Made by a program: the position numbers and the translations under genes. DNA of 64,000 nt from Metabacillus sp. FJAT-52054 (GTDB lineage Bacteria > Bacillota > Bacilli > Bacillales > Bacillaceae), in contig NZ_CP147407.1 of the NCBI RefSeq assembly GCF_037201815.1, forward strand, positions 2,674,723 through 2,738,722, written 5' to 3'. The notes under the pieces are model-generated. The model searched no databases. It was given only the letters and a program-made list of their open reading frames with translations, and was not told the DNA's origin. This document shows positions 7,985 to 17,590 of this stretch, piece after piece. Position 1 is the stretch's first letter; each line of letters opens with the position of its first letter.

Positions 7985-10355
7985 ACATAAAATCAAATGG
8001 TGTTATATTTTCCATTCCAATATTCGCATCGCTTACATCAAACGGCAGGAGCTTCTGAAGTTCATCTTCTTCTTCTGTAAATTTATTCAGCCTCTGTTTT
8101 AATGAAGTTTGGCGCTCAAGCTGATCTCTGTTTTCAATTCCGCGTATAAAGGCTTCTTCTTCCCCGCACATGATCAGGAATTTTTTGCTTCTAGTGATCG
8201 CGGTGTAAATCAAATTCCTGCGCAGCATACGGTAATAGCTCTTTACAACAGGCAAAACGACGATTGGAAACTCGCTTCCCTGCGATTTATGGATCGAACA
8301 GCAGTAGGCGTGGGTGAATTGCGAAAAATCGGACCGGGTATAAGTGACTTCGTTTCCATCAAAGGAAACGACAATCATATCTTCTTTTTCCGTATTCTCT
8401 TTCGCGTAAAAGATGGATTCAATTTCGCCCATATCCCCGTTAAAAACGTTGCTTTCCGGCTGATTGACAAGCTGGAGCACTTTATCGCCGATCCGGTAGA
8501 CGAGGTCGCCGAATTTCATTTCCCGCTTCGTGCTTGAGGCCGGATTAAAAATATCCTGCAGCAGAATATTGAGCTGGTCGATTCCCGCCGGTCCTCTGTA
8601 CATTGGCGCCAGCACCTGAATATCCCGGGCCGTAAAGCCCTTTTTCTTCGCATTCTCCACCACTTTCCGAACAACCTCTTTAACCTGGCCGGAGGCGCAT
8701 TTAATAAAGGAGCGGTCTGAGGTCGGGGTTTTCAAGTCGGACGGGGTTTTCCCATCTTTTATGTGGTGAGCGAGCTCGATGATCGATGAACCTTCCGCCT
8801 GGCGGTAAATATCAGTCAGCCTGACAGTCGGCACTTCCTTCGAGGCAAGCAAGTCCCTTAAAACCTGACCGGGGCCGACAGAAGGAAGCTGGTCTTCATC
8901 GCCTACCATGACTACCTGGATCTGCTTAGGCAGTGATTTAAAAAGCTGATTGGCGAGCCAGATATCGACCATGGACATTTCATCAATGATCAAAAGTTTT
9001 CCTTCAATCGGATTGTCCTCATTGCGGTCAAATCCCTCCGATCCGTTCCAGCCAAGAAGCCTGTGAATGGTGACGGCGGGCATTCCGGTTGACTCGCTCA
9101 TTCTTTTTGCAGCCCGGCCTGTAGGCGCGACGAGCAAAATCGGAAAAGGCTCATCCTTTTTATATTCGCCTGGATCCAATGAGCAGCCGTGCAAGTCAGA
9201 GTATAGTTCCACAATCCCCCGAATGACGGTTGTTTTGCCGGTACCGGGTCCGCCTGTTAATAGCAGCATCGGTGTCATAAGCGCTCTTTGAATTGCTTCC
9301 TTTTGGCTTGATGCGTATGTAACCTTCATTCGTTCCTCGAGATTGCCGAGGGAAAGGAGAAATTCAGATTCCGGAAATAAGTCGTCATATTCCGTTTGCT
9401 CCAGGATTTGCTGGATGTGCTCGGCTACTTTCTTTTCAGAGTAGTAAAGGATTGGAAAATAGATCCTTCCTTCATCCGCAATGAGCTGTTTGCTCTCAGC
9501 AAGAGCGGCAATTTGAGCAGAAATGCTTTCAGCGTTTACCTGTCCTTTATTTGAGGCGCTAAGGAGCTGTCTTGTCTTCTCAACCAGCTGGTTCTCGGTG
9601 AGGTAGACATGTCCTTCCTGTGAACTGGACTGTTCAATGGTATATAGACAAGCGGCGTTGATCCGTTCAGGACTGCTGCCTGATATTCCTAAATGATGCG
9701 CCAGTTCATCTGCTTTTCCAAAGCCTATTCCCTCAACGTCTTTCACAAGCTGGAAGGGATTTTCCTGGATCTTTTCAAGCGTCTGATCCTGATATTGCTG
9801 GTAAATTTTCATCGAAAGCTGCGGACCGAATCCAAATTGGGACAGGGAAATCATGATTTGCTCCAAACCCTGGTGCTGCTTTAACGTTTGGGCAAGGATA
9901 TCGGCTTTTTCCTTGTTTACCTTAGGAATTTTATGAAGGACAGACGGATCCTGCATGATTTTTGAAATGGCGGATGTTCCAAGCTCCCCCACAATGATTT
10001 CAGCCGTTTTTTTTCCGATCCCTTTAAACAAATCGCTGGACAGGTACTGAATGATTCCTTCTTCTGTATTGGGGATATCTTTTCTGAAGTGGTCGGTCTG
10101 AAACTGCATGCCGAACTTCGGATGATGCTTGACGGCTCCATAAAAAAGGTAGGTCTCTTCTTCAGCAAGGAGAGGAAAATATCCGGTTACAGTGATTTCT
10201 TTCTCATCAAATTCCAGATTGGACTCCAGCAATTTTGCCTTCAGAACGGTATAGAGATTCTGTTCATTATGGAAAATAACCGCCCTGATGACCGCTTTAA
10301 CATAAGGCTTTTCCTCATGATTAGCGCTGGAAAGCTCATCCATCGATATTTGCAT
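7983..10355 (-). CDS. recD2: ATP-dependent 5'-3' DNA helicase RecD2
   Basis: 790 residues, typical of the long RecD2 (YrrC) found in bacteria without RecBC. An N-terminal OB-like region is followed by helix-hairpin-helix-rich domains (SDLFKGIGKKTAEIIVGELG; VEGIGFGKADELA), then two RecA-like motor domains. Walker A is LTGGPGTGKTTV (about residue 365), Walker B LLIIDEMSMVD, and the helicase motif VI region includes HKSQGSEFPIVV and YTAITRSKK. It takes part in replication-fork repair and mismatch-repair limitation in B. subtilis. Downstream of yrrB, 33 bp apart. Confidence 0.95.
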   Translation of the reverse strand: MQISMDELSSANHEEKPYVKAVIRAVIFHNEQNLYTVLKAKLLESNLEFDEKEITVTGYFPLLAEEETYLFYGAVKHHPKFGMQFQTDHFRKDIPNTEEGIIQYLSSDLFKGIGKKTAEIIVGELGTSAISKIMQDPSVLHKIPKVNKEKADILAQTLKQHQGLEQIMISLSQFGFGPQLSMKIYQQYQDQTLEKIQENPFQLVKDVEGIGFGKADELAHHLGISGSSPERINAACLYTIEQSSSQEGHVYLTENQLVEKTRQLLSASNKGQVNAESISAQIAALAESKQLIADEGRIYFPILYYSEKKVAEHIQQILEQTEYDDLFPESEFLLSLGNLEERMKVTYASSQKEAIQRALMTPMLLLTGGPGTGKTTVIRGIVELYSDLHGCSLDPGEYKKDEPFPILLVAPTGRAAKRMSESTGMPAVTIHRLLGWNGSEGFDRNEDNPIEGKLLIIDEMSMVDIWLANQLFKSLPKQIQVVMVGDEDQLPSVGPGQVLRDLLASKEVPTVRLTDIYRQAEGSSIIELAHHIKDGKTPSDLKTPTSDRSFIKCASGQVKEVVRKVVENAKKKGFTARDIQVLAPMYRGPAGIDQLNILLQDIFNPASSTKREMKFGDLVYRIGDKVLQLVNQPESNVFNGDMGEIESIFYAKENTEKEDMIVVSFDGNEVTYTRSDFSQFTHAYCCSIHKSQGSEFPIVVLPVVKSYYRMLRRNLIYTAITRSKKFLIMCGEEEAFIRGIENRDQLERQTSLKQRLNKFTEEEDELQKLLPFDVSDANIGMENITPFDFM

Positions 10356-10388
10356 TGCTTTTTCCTCCCCTCCTGCATGATTGCTTCT

Positions 10389-11051
10389 TTAAGATTTCTC
10401 CAGTGCATCCGCCATTAGCTTTTTGCCGTTCAATGCCAATACATGATCAGGCTGAATGGAAACAGCCTTTGAAAACATTTCATAGGCTTCCTGTCCTTTT
10501 TCTTCAAAGGAATAGGCTACTCCAAGGTTATAGTAGGCATCTGCGTGATTGGGCACAAGCTCGATTACGTGCCGGAACTCTTTTGCAGCATGCTCGATTT
10601 GTCCTTGTGATGCCAGACACAATCCGTATTGGAAACGTGCATCCGCATCTTCTCCGTTCATTTCAACCGCTCTCATAAAGTACGGAAGTGCTAATTTCTC
10701 TCTGCTGAGCTGGACGAGGGACATTCCTGTCATAAAATAAGCATCTGCTTCTTCAAGCCCATCATTCATTGCTGATGTAAATGATTTTGCCGCTTTATCA
10801 AATTCGCCTTTCTCGTAATAAACATTGCCTTTACCGTATTGGGCAGTAGCCAATTTAGGATCCAGCTCAAGGGCTTTGCAGAAAAAGTTTTCCGCTTTGC
10901 TGAATTCATTAATGGAAGCCAGAAGGTTGCCGAAATTTACATATAAAACCGGGTTGGAAGGGTCTTCACTGATTGCTTCCGTAAAATATTTAGCTGCCTG
11001 CTCCAGCTCTCCCTCCTGCATGGATTGAATGCCTAACTGATTTTTATCCAT
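10389..11051 (-). CDS. yrrB: Tetratricopeptide-repeat protein YrrB
   Basis: About 220 residues made almost wholly of six TPR units (for example AAKYFTEAISEDPSNPVLYV, KAENFFCKALELDPKLATAQ). YrrB of B. subtilis is a TPR scaffold; neighbourhood to mnmA and the desulfurase has led to proposals of a role in tRNA thiolation, which is inference. Three consecutive ATG codons are present; the third (11049-11051) has the best spacing to TTAGGAG. A structured RNA or terminator separates it from mnmA. Confidence 0.9.
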   Translation of the reverse strand: MDKNQLGIQSMQEGELEQAAKYFTEAISEDPSNPVLYVNFGNLLASINEFSKAENFFCKALELDPKLATAQYGKGNVYYEKGEFDKAAKSFTSAMNDGLEEADAYFMTGMSLVQLSREKLALPYFMRAVEMNGEDADARFQYGLCLASQGQIEHAAKEFRHVIELVPNHADAYYNLGVAYSFEEKGQEAYEMFSKAVSIQPDHVLALNGKKLMADALEKS

Positions 11052-11078
11052 CATCATTCTCCTAACGTTATGTAAAGT

Positions 11079-11157
11079 AAAAAGGACTGCTCAAATTTCG
11101 CCAGACCCATTCATACAGCGCTAGGCTGATTGGCCGAACATCCTTCGAGACAGTCCT
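11079..11157 (-). ncRNA. Structured 79-nt element between mnmA and yrrB (complex terminator or small RNA)
   Basis: Minus strand: AGGACTG-T-CTCGAA at 11144-11157 pairs with TTTGAG-CAGTCCT at 11083-11095, giving 13 pairs with one bulged U, followed by five T. The 48-nt apical part folds into a further hairpin (CCA-A-TCA against TGA-A-TGG, then CAGC/GCTG). This is much larger than a simple terminator. It starts 9 bp after the mnmA stop, so at minimum it ends or attenuates the mnmA transcript. I do not recognise a named RNA family. Confidence 0.6.
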
Positions 11158-11165
11158 GCTGTGCA

Positions 11166-12287
<1,122 letters not shown>

Positions 12288-12298
12288 TCACCTCTATT

Positions 12299-13441
12299 CT
12301 AAGCTGTTATTCTTTTTACGATATCGGCTATTTTATGAGCAGCCTGCTCAACCTCTTCAACGGTATTCCCAAGTCCAAAGCTAAAGCGAATGGACGATGC
12401 CGGACGTTTGGAATTTTTTCCATACATAGCTGTAAGCACATGGGAAGGATCGATTGAGCCAGCCGTGCATGCAGATCCGCTTGACGCTGAAATTCCTGCT
12501 AAATCCAGGTTAACGAGAAAGGATTCAACATTTGTACCCGGAAAATATACATTCAGGACATGCGGGAGGCCTTTTTCAAGTGAACCATTCACTTCAAATG
12601 AAACCCCGTGGCTGCGAAAAACTTCAGCCATCTTATTTTTCATGGCCGTAAATTCCCGCAACTTGTCTTCCCTGAAATCTTCAGCCAGTAAAGCTGCCTT
12701 ATGCAATCCCGCTGCTCCTGCTGCATTTTCAGTCCCTGCCCGTCTTTTAAGCTCCTGCTCACCGCCGAAAACACGGGGCTTCAGCTTAAGTCCGGTTTTA
12801 ACATACAAAAAGCCAATCCCTTTAGGTCCATTAAGCTTGTGACCCGAAACTGACATCAAGTCGACCTGCAGCTCCTGTACATTCAAGCTTAATACACCAA
12901 ACGCCTGAACGGCATCTGTATGGAAGACTGCCTGATGATTTTTAAGCCGTTCGCCGATCTCCTTTATCGGCTGAATGGTTCCAACTTCATTGTTTCCGTA
13001 CATAACGGTAACAAGAATGGTTTCTTCGGTAAGCGCCTGATCGAAATCCTGCAGGGAGATTTCTCCAGCTTCATTAACCGGAAGATACGTAACCTGGAAT
13101 CCTTCCTTCTTCAAAAACTCACATGTGTGAAGAACAGCATGATGCTCAACAGCCGTCGTGATAATGTGATTTCCTTTGGAGCGGTTTGCGTATGCGCTCC
13201 CGAGGATGGCCAGGTTATCGGCTTCTGTTCCACCGCTTGTAAAAATAATTTCGTTAGCCTTCGCACCGATTATTGAGGCAATCTCCTCTCTTGCTGTATC
13301 CAAAATACGCCGGCTTTCTCTGCCATGCGCATGGATGCTTGATGGATTGCCGTACGTTTCGGCCATAAATGAAGTCATCGTATCTATTACAGCTGGATGC
13401 ATCGGTGAAGTCGCTGCATGATCCAGGTATATTCGTGACAT
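12299..13441 (-). CDS. yrvO: Cysteine desulfurase, IscS/NifS-like (YrvO)
   Basis: 380-residue PLP enzyme of class V aminotransferase fold. It releases sulfur from cysteine as a persulfide and passes it to MnmA. The PLP lysine lies in SVSGHKLNGPKG, the mobile catalytic cysteine in SSGSACTAGS, and the N-terminus (IYLDHAATSP) is family-typical. The ATG is preceded by TAAGAGGTGAGAAC. Lies directly between cymR and mnmA as in B. subtilis, where YrvO and MnmA form a dedicated thiolation pair. Confidence 0.95.
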   Translation of the reverse strand: MSRIYLDHAATSPMHPAVIDTMTSFMAETYGNPSSIHAHGRESRRILDTAREEIASIIGAKANEIIFTSGGTEADNLAILGSAYANRSKGNHIITTAVEHHAVLHTCEFLKKEGFQVTYLPVNEAGEISLQDFDQALTEETILVTVMYGNNEVGTIQPIKEIGERLKNHQAVFHTDAVQAFGVLSLNVQELQVDLMSVSGHKLNGPKGIGFLYVKTGLKLKPRVFGGEQELKRRAGTENAAGAAGLHKAALLAEDFREDKLREFTAMKNKMAEVFRSHGVSFEVNGSLEKGLPHVLNVYFPGTNVESFLVNLDLAGISASSGSACTAGSIDPSHVLTAMYGKNSKRPASSIRFSFGLGNTVEEVEQAAHKIADIVKRITA

Positions 13442-13459
13442 GTTCTCACCTCTTACAGG

Positions 13460-13876
13460 TTAAATGTAAAACATATAAGATTCCTGCTCGCCATCGGAAT
13501 AGCTCGCAAGGTCTTCAAGAGTCGTACTGTCCAGTACATCCTTGACAGCATCCCGGATCCGGATCCATAACTGCCGTTTAGCCGGCTCTTCATCCTCCAA
13601 AACTTCTACAGGGCTGATCGGCCCTTCCAAAACCCGGATGATGTCCCCGGATGTGATGTTCTCAGGCTCATCTCCAAGTACATATCCGCCATATGCGCCT
13701 CTGATGCTTTTGACAAGTCCTGCGTTTCTCAAAGGAGCAATCAGCTGCTCTAAATAATGCTCGGATAAATCATTTGTCTGAGCGATGCTTTTAAGCGAGG
13801 TTGGTCCTTCGCCGTGTTTTTTTGCTAATTCAATCATAATCGTCAGACCGTATCTGCCTTTTGTCGATATTTTCAA
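13460..13876 (-). CDS. cymR: Cysteine metabolism repressor CymR (Rrf2 family)
   Basis: 138 residues when started at the TTG at 13874-13876, which follows AGGGGTG by six bases; this gives the family N-terminus KISTKGRYGLTIMIELAKK. A winged helix-turn-helix (SLKSIAQTNDLSEHYLEQL) is followed by the wing SIRGAYGGYVL. It contains no cysteine, so unlike IscR it cannot hold an Fe-S cluster. In Bacillus CymR works with CysK to repress cysteine and methionine uptake and synthesis genes. First gene of the cymR-yrvO-mnmA group. Confidence 0.95.
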   Translation of the reverse strand: MKISTKGRYGLTIMIELAKKHGEGPTSLKSIAQTNDLSEHYLEQLIAPLRNAGLVKSIRGAYGGYVLGDEPENITSGDIIRVLEGPISPVEVLEDEEPAKRQLWIRIRDAVKDVLDSTTLEDLASYSDGEQESYMFYI

Positions 13877-13904
13877 CCAAAACACCCCTAATCCGGTATC
13901 ATTC

Positions 13905-13932
13905 AATATAATCAGACTGCTCTATATCACAA
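13905..13932 (-). promoter_or_regulatory. Probable promoter of the cymR operon
   Basis: TTGTGA (13927-13932), 16-bp spacer, TATATT (13905-13910), giving a leader of about 22 nt. A second candidate -10 (TATAAT) lies further upstream near 14014. No gene is seen in the 300-bp divergent gap 13877-14180; it holds the promoters of cymR and rarA. Confidence 0.5.
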
Positions 13933-14180
13933 AAAATCTATAGAAATTCACACATCAAGCAAGAATTTGCTGTTTATGCATCTTTGTAATTCCATGAAAA
14001 CCTATGTCATTATACCATATTTAAGAGGGTGTCCGCTTGAAAACCGCAGGACCGATTGGAATATTATAATGAATTCAAGCTTCCATTGCAAAAATTCCGT
14101 ACCGCAAATCAGCTGCCTGCAAACAAAGTGAAAACGTACTATAATAGGGAGCACACATGATACTTTTGGGAGAGATTGAA

Positions 14181-15452
14181 TTGAAGCCTCTTGCTTATCG
14201 AATGAGACCAAGAAAATTGGATGAAATAATTGGACAAGAGCATTTAGTTGGTGAAGGCATGATCATTTCCAGGATGGTCAATGCCAGACACCTAAGTTCG
14301 ATGATTCTTTATGGACCGCCCGGGATTGGAAAAACCTCCATTGCAACAGCGATTGCCGGAAGCACAGAAACGGCATTCCGGACATTAAATGCGGTCATTC
14401 ATAATAAAAAAGATATGGAAATTGTCGTTGAGGAAGCGAAGATGTCAGGAAAAGTCATCTTGATTCTCGATGAGGTCCACAGGCTGGATAAAGCGAAGCA
14501 GGATTTTCTATTGCCTCATTTGGAAAACGGGAGAATTGTGCTGATTGGAGCTACTACGAGCAATCCCTATCATGCCATTAACCCTGCGATCCGCAGCAGA
14601 TGCCAAATATTTGAACTGAAGGCTTTGACGGAGACAGAAATTAAGGAAGCCCTGTCAAATGCAATCGTGGATAAGGAACGGGGTTTTGGAGAAAAACACA
14701 TTTCTATTTCTCCCGAAGCCCTGGATCACCTGGCTGCCGGAAGCGGCGGAGACGTAAGGTCATCTCTTAACGCATTGGAGCTTGCGGTTCTTTCAACACC
14801 TAAAAATCCGGAAGGCGTCATCTCGATCGATTTAAAAACGGCCGAGCAGTGCCTGCAAAAGAAGGCATTTGCTCATGATAAAGACGGCGATGCCCACTAT
14901 GATGTCCTTTCAGCTTTTCAAAAATCCATCCGCGGCTCAGATGTTAATGCAGCCCTTCATTACTTAGGCAGATTAATAGAAGCCGGAGACTTGGTGAGCA
15001 TCGCAAGGAGATTGCTCGTCATTTCTTATGAGGACATCGGGTTGGCGAGTCCTCAAGCTGGTGCAAGAACGCTCGCAGCAATTGAATCAGCTGAACGTCT
15101 CGGATTTCCTGAGGCAAGAATTCCCCTTGCGAATGCAGTCATTGAATTGTGCCTATCTCCAAAATCCAATTCTGCTTATAAAGCATTGGATGAGGCGCTT
15201 GCAGACATCCGATCCGGCAAATCCGGAGATGTTCCGGCACATTTAAAGGACGCCCATTATAAATCTGCGGGAAAACTCGGCCGCGGAATCGGCTATCAGT
15301 ACCCGCATGACTTTGAAAACGGCTGGGTCAAGCAACAATACCTGCCGGATTCCATTAAAAATAAAACCTATTACACCCCAAAAACAACCGGGAAATTTGA
15401 ACAGGCTCTTGCACAGGTCTACAAAAAGCTAAATGGACAGCAGCTTAAATAA
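14181..15452 (+). CDS. rarA: Replication-associated recombination protein RarA (MgsA)
   Basis: 423 residues. Clamp-loader-like AAA+ ATPase that acts at stalled replication forks. Walker A is YGPPGIGKTS, Walker B LILDEVHRLD, sensor GATTSNPY; the C-terminal MgsA tetramerisation domain includes HYLGRLIEAGDLVSIARRLL. The start is the TTG at 14181, six bases after GGGAGAG; it gives the family N-terminus KPLAYRMRPRKLDEIIGQEH. A TATAAT box lies at 14140-14145 with a weak -35. Divergent from cymR, as in B. subtilis (yrvN). Confidence 0.95.
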   Translation: MKPLAYRMRPRKLDEIIGQEHLVGEGMIISRMVNARHLSSMILYGPPGIGKTSIATAIAGSTETAFRTLNAVIHNKKDMEIVVEEAKMSGKVILILDEVHRLDKAKQDFLLPHLENGRIVLIGATTSNPYHAINPAIRSRCQIFELKALTETEIKEALSNAIVDKERGFGEKHISISPEALDHLAAGSGGDVRSSLNALELAVLSTPKNPEGVISIDLKTAEQCLQKKAFAHDKDGDAHYDVLSAFQKSIRGSDVNAALHYLGRLIEAGDLVSIARRLLVISYEDIGLASPQAGARTLAAIESAERLGFPEARIPLANAVIELCLSPKSNSAYKALDEALADIRSGKSGDVPAHLKDAHYKSAGKLGRGIGYQYPHDFENGWVKQQYLPDSIKNKTYYTPKTTGKFEQALAQVYKKLNGQQLK

Positions 15453-15605
15453 CAAGGGGCTGTCCAGAAAGTAGTTTTCAAAGCTGCTTTCGCTTTTGAA
15501 TATGGATTGGTTGGGCTACTATTAAACTAAAACAGGGAAACGCTTAAAATGCGTCTCCCTGTTTTAGTTATTTTAGTTATTGTACTTTTCAGACGACCCC
15601 TTGTT
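15451..15605. mobile_element. MITE-like 155-bp inverted-repeat element
   Basis: Imperfect terminal inverted repeats of 23 bp (18 of 23 positions match): AACAAGGGGCTGTCC...GAAAGTA at 15451-15473 and its complement ending CCCCTTGTT at 15583-15605. GGGGCTGTCC ends resemble those of IS1182-type elements. It has no coding capacity. An internal hairpin (15525-15569, ACTAAAACAGGGA with TCCCTGTTTTAGT) is very stable and probably acts as the terminator for both rarA and the convergent SDR gene. The left end overlaps the rarA stop codon. Confidence 0.6.
15525..15575. terminator. Bidirectional hairpin between rarA and the SDR gene
   Basis: AACTAAAACAGGGA-AACGC, loop, GCGTC-TCCCTGTTTTAGTT. The stem of about 18 pairs with A/T-rich flanks lies inside the MITE-like element. 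Confidence 0.7.
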
Positions 15606-15614
15606 CCCTAACAC

Positions 15615-16364
15615 TTAAGCCTGGTTCACCGGCCGCACAATCACTTCATTCACATTCACATGATCCGGCTGGGACACGGCATAAAAAACAGACTCTGCGA
15701 TGTCTTTCGCTTCAAGCACCTTCATATCTTCAGGAATCATTTTCTTAAACATCCCTTGAACTTCCTCATCCGTAATATGGGTTGTCAATTCAGTCTGCAC
15801 GGCTCCCGGAGATATATTCGTAACCTTAATAGCCGTTTCCGCCAATTCCTTTTCCATTCCCATGGACAGGGCCCGAACAGCATATTTTGTAGCACTGTAA
15901 ACAGCGGATGTCGGGAATACTTCATGCCCTGCTACAGAGGAAACGTTCACTACATGTCCTCGTCCGGCTTCAAGCATTCCCGGAAGTACAGCATGCACTC
16001 CGAACAATACTCCTTTAATGTTCACATCCACCATCTGCTCCCATTGATCAACAAGGTCATTTTTAAGGAAAGACAGCAGCATGACTCCTGCATTGTTAAT
16101 AAGGATATCCACTTGTCCGAATTTTTCTTTCGCCTGTTTCACAAGCTGCTCTACATCTTCCCTTGATGTTACATCCGTTGAGATAGCAAGCACTTCCGAT
16201 GAAAAGGATTCTTTCAGCTCGTTTGCCAATGTGGAAATACGGTCTTCGCGGCGTGCTGCCAGAACAATATTTGCTCCTTCAGAAGCCAATTTTTTCGCGA
16301 TCGCTTCTCCGATCCCGCTGCTTGCACCCGTAATAATTGCTGTTTTTCCTTTAATTGAATTCAT
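15615..16364 (-). CDS. Short-chain dehydrogenase/reductase (SDR) family oxidoreductase
   Basis: 249 residues, classical SDR. The nucleotide-binding motif is TGASSGIGEAIA (residues 13-24); NNAG at about 89-92; catalytic Ser (NVSSVAG) and YxxxK (YSATK) near residues 140-160. It oxidises or reduces an unknown alcohol/ketone with NAD(P)(H). ATG follows AAGGGAGAGATAATC. Upstream, GTTATT-13-GGGTAA resembles a SigB promoter, which would fit a general-stress SDR, but this is weak. It is not part of the conserved B. subtilis order here. Confidence 0.88.
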   Translation of the reverse strand: MNSIKGKTAIITGASSGIGEAIAKKLASEGANIVLAARREDRISTLANELKESFSSEVLAISTDVTSREDVEQLVKQAKEKFGQVDILINNAGVMLLSFLKNDLVDQWEQMVDVNIKGVLFGVHAVLPGMLEAGRGHVVNVSSVAGHEVFPTSAVYSATKYAVRALSMGMEKELAETAIKVTNISPGAVQTELTTHITDEEVQGMFKKMIPEDMKVLEAKDIAESVFYAVSQPDHVNVNEVIVRPVNQA

Positions 16365-16436
16365 GATTATCTCTCCCTTATATTCGACTCCCTATCTTTA
16401 CCCTTTTTCAACTGGAAATAACAAAAAGGAGAGCAT

Positions 16437-16464
16437 TAAAAAAAGCAGCATCAGTGGCTGCTTT
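16437..16464 (-). terminator. Terminator of tcdA
   Basis: Minus strand AAAGCAGC, loop CACTGAT, GCTGCTTTTTTT; the tcdA stop codon TAA lies at the base of the stem. Confidence 0.9.
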
Positions 16465-17230
16465 AATCATTTACCCGGCTTATTTTAATATCTTTAAGCA
16501 ATTTCATAATCACATGGCCGCCCATAATGAGGCCTGCAACAGAGGGAACCCAAGCGTTGGAAGAAGGCGGCATTTTTGCTTTGCGGATAGGGGCATCCTC
16601 TTTACCAACCACCTTGCGGACATCCTCGCGGATCACAATTGGGCTTTCATCCGAAAACACAACCTCAATCCCTTTGTGAATTCTTTCTTTTCTCAGTCTC
16701 GTGCGGATGACTTTGGCTATTGGATCTGTATGGGTTTTTGAAATATCCGCTACTTTAAACCTTGTCGGATCGGTTTTGTTTGCAGCACCCATACTGGAGA
16801 TAATCGGAATGTCTCGTTTCAGGCATTCTTTCATTAAATGAATTTTGTATGAAATGGTGTCTGATGCATCAATCACATAGTCCAGCCCATAGCTGAAAAA
16901 TTCCTCATAGGTTTCTTCCGTATAAAACATTTTCAGTGAGATTACTTCACACTCAGGGTTAATTTCCTTTACGCGGTCTCTCATTAAATCCGCTTTCGGC
17001 TTGCCCACTGTAGACACAAGCGCGTGAATCTGGCGGTTTACATTGGTGATATCCACATCATCTTTGTCCACTAATATTAAACGGCCAACTCCTGAGCGTG
17101 CGAGAGCTTCTGCCGAAAAAGAGCCGACCCCGCCGATTCCGAGTACAGCAACCGTACTGTTTTTTAAGATTTCAATGCCTTCCTGGCCAATCGCTAGTTC
17201 GTTTCTGGAAAACTGGTGCAGCACATTCAT
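16463..17230 (-). CDS. tcdA: tRNA threonylcarbamoyladenosine dehydratase (TcdA/YrvM)
   Basis: 255 residues, E1-like ThiF/MoeB fold. It ATP-dependently cyclises t6A37 of tRNA to ct6A. The adenylate-binding loop is VLGIGGVGSFSAEALARSG; then LVDKDDVDITNVNRQIHA; the catalytic region has DYVIDASDTISYKIHLM. The C-terminus VAGLIMGGHVIMKLLKDI is hydrophobic, as in other TcdA proteins. It lacks the Cys pairs of a zinc site seen in MoeB. It lies between 6S RNA and its own terminator, as B. subtilis yrvM does. Confidence 0.93.
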   Translation of the reverse strand: MNVLHQFSRNELAIGQEGIEILKNSTVAVLGIGGVGSFSAEALARSGVGRLILVDKDDVDITNVNRQIHALVSTVGKPKADLMRDRVKEINPECEVISLKMFYTEETYEEFFSYGLDYVIDASDTISYKIHLMKECLKRDIPIISSMGAANKTDPTRFKVADISKTHTDPIAKVIRTRLRKERIHKGIEVVFSDESPIVIREDVRKVVGKEDAPIRKAKMPPSSNAWVPSVAGLIMGGHVIMKLLKDIKISRVND

Positions 17231-17270
17231 TCACTCCATTGCTGTATGTTTTATTGGTTTTTTACCTCAT

Positions 17271-17304
17271 AAAAAACTGCATGAGCACCCTTGCCCATGC
17301 AGTT
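17271..17304 (-). terminator. Terminator of 6S RNA
   Basis: Minus strand ACTGCATG, 12-nt loop, CATGCAGT, six T. Lies between the 6S RNA body and the tcdA start. Confidence 0.88.
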
Positions 17305-17311
17305 TATTGAT

Positions 17312-17518
17312 TATTTCGATGGGCTAAGTCCCAATCGTGCCGTCGTGTTTATCCTTTGTTTTGAACCCGCTCTCAGCAGGTGGGTGCCCTGTTTTGAAAG
17401 TTCGCAAGTCCTTATAAAAGGCATTTGCTCATTTCAAAAACGCAAGCTCCCAATCAAAAAATTGTTCGGTCAAAATGCAAGGTATCCAACGAACACATCA
17501 GGACTCTTCCCCGTCTTT
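17312..17518 (-). ncRNA. ssrS: 6S RNA (BsrA/6S-1 type)
   Basis: The minus strand between aspS and yrvM/tcdA has the order and sequence landmarks of B. subtilis 6S-1 RNA: an outer stem formed by GACGGGGAAGAGTCC near the 5' end with GGACTTAGCCCATC near the 3' end, the internal stretches CGAACAATTTTTTGATTGGG and GGACTTGCGAACTTTCAAAA, and GGGCACCCACCTGCTG. 6S RNA mimics an open promoter and sequesters SigA RNA polymerase in stationary phase. The 5' end is placed by the promoter; the 3' end is approximate. Confidence 0.88.
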
Positions 17519-17524
17519 TAGAAG

Positions 17525-17553
17525 ATTATACTATATGGATTTTCCGTTTTCAA
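17525..17553 (-). promoter_or_regulatory. Promoter of 6S RNA
   Basis: TTGAAA (17548-17553), 17-bp spacer, TATAAT (17525-17530); predicted start near 17518. Confidence 0.85.
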
Positions 17554-17590
17554 GGGAAAACAGGAGGGGCAGTCCTCCTGTTTTCTGTGT

